Below, piece by piece: positions 5,770 through 6,039 of a DNA stretch of 6,039 bases (position 1 is its first letter; each line of letters opens with the position of its first letter). The position numbers and the translations under genes were made by a program. The notes below the pieces were generated by a model, which ran no database searches, was not told the origin of the DNA, and saw only the letters and a list, made by a program, of their open reading frames with translations. Origin of the DNA: a bacterium (GTDB lineage: Bacteria; Patescibacteria; Gracilibacteria; 1-14-2-50-48-13); contig JAUIFW010000060.1 of assembly GCA_030430105.1 (NCBI GenBank), positions 1 through 6,039 on the forward strand. Reading direction: 5' to 3'.

Positions 5770-6039
5770 CAGGCCCAGTATGATGGTCGGACGCAGTGGC
5801 CGGAGACGTTTGATTTCAAAAGGTCAGGGGCTTGGGGGCCAGGGGCAGACCTGCGTGACGACGACTTACGAAACATCGATTTTCGCGAGTACGATCTCAG
5901 CGGCGCGGATCTGCGGGAGGCCGATCTGACGCGGGCTCGTCTCGACGGTTTGGATCTGAGAGACGCGCGTCTTGAGGGGGCGATGCTGCGGGGCGTGAGC
6001 TATGACGATGAGACGCGATGGCCGGAGGCGTTTGATTTC
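5491..6039 (+). CDS. Pentapeptide-repeat protein, no start at its 5' edge, runs off the window
   Basis: The frame starting at 5491 is open for 183 codons to the window end, with TGA stops just upstream at 5467 and 5488. It reads tandem A(D/N)LxX pentapeptides such as DLRGA, DFRGA, DLSGA, NLRGV, DLREA, which fold into a right-handed quadrilateral beta helix. Longer modules are visible: three copies of a tail Y-D-x-x-T-x-W-P-x-x-F-D (WP codons at 5533, 5797 and 6019), each of the first two followed by RSGAxGPGADLR. The spacings are 88 and 74 residues. One register slip occurs around 5611-5625 (GCHAR). No ATG, GTG or TTG lies at the 5' edge; the first in-frame ones are TTG 5599 and GTG 5761, and the frame opens in the middle of a module tail (LDGVCYD). 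The 5' end is therefore missing. GC is much higher than in the neighbouring genes (80% in 5521-5580, 67% in 5881-5940, against 45% in 5221-5280 by hand count). Function cannot be inferred from the repeats alone. Confidence 0.8.
   Translation, partial: MSKLDGVCYDRDTQWPRGFDPRRSGARGPGADLRNVLFRRGCHARDLRGADLRGAHFWWRDFRGADLSGADLRGANLRGVDFRGVELSEAVLQQAQYDGRTQWPETFDFKRSGAWGPGADLRDDDLRNIDFREYDLSGADLREADLTRARLDGLDLRDARLEGAMLRGVSYDDETRWPEAFDF

Noticed and set aside
1..6039. tRNA, rRNA, CRISPR arrays, insertion sequences, UGA recoding
   Set aside because: No cloverleaf, rRNA motif, spaced direct repeats or transposase frame was seen; UGA serves as stop in at least two genes.

Overview
This is bacterial chromosomal DNA with small housekeeping genes packed at short spacing. 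No gap without a gene exceeds about 140 bases. TGA acts as a normal stop: the small lipoprotein gene ends in TGA and its terminator stem begins two bases later, so lineages that read UGA as glycine are unlikely. The compact single-domain methionyl-tRNA synthetase, the heptanucleotide repeats and the divergent PilN/PilO-like pair would fit a Candidate Phyla Radiation-type bacterium. That placement is a weak inference; I see no decisive marker.

Plus strand, 1-2759: the 3' nine-tenths of recR (recombination mediator, 5' end outside the window); a small predicted lipoprotein gene with its own Shine-Dalgarno sequence and a strong intrinsic terminator; a hairpin-bearing leader; and metG. A heptamer tandem repeat starts on the metG stop codon and leads into a 13-bp two-way terminator that separates metG from the convergent minus-strand genes.

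Minus strand, 5769-2864: a truncated gene whose native part resembles the C-terminus of a PilN-type protein, overlapping by 4 bp (ATGA) a membrane protein with a PilO-like segment, followed after 96 bp by an intact ychF (Obg-related ATPase). The first two look like a co-translated envelope/type IV pilus assembly pair.

Plus strand, about 5491-6039: a GC-rich pentapeptide-repeat coding frame with no start codon at its 5' edge, running off the window end. It abuts the PilN-like remnant head to head at about 5495-5510, so the first ~88 codons of the minus-strand ORF are simply the antisense of pentapeptide repeats. This junction coincides with a jump in GC and is either a real rearrangement or an assembly chimera.

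The two observations most worth following are this junction and the same degenerate heptamer (TAGGTCT-like) appearing both inside the metG coding sequence, where it encodes a Gly-rich loop, and directly at the metG stop codon.
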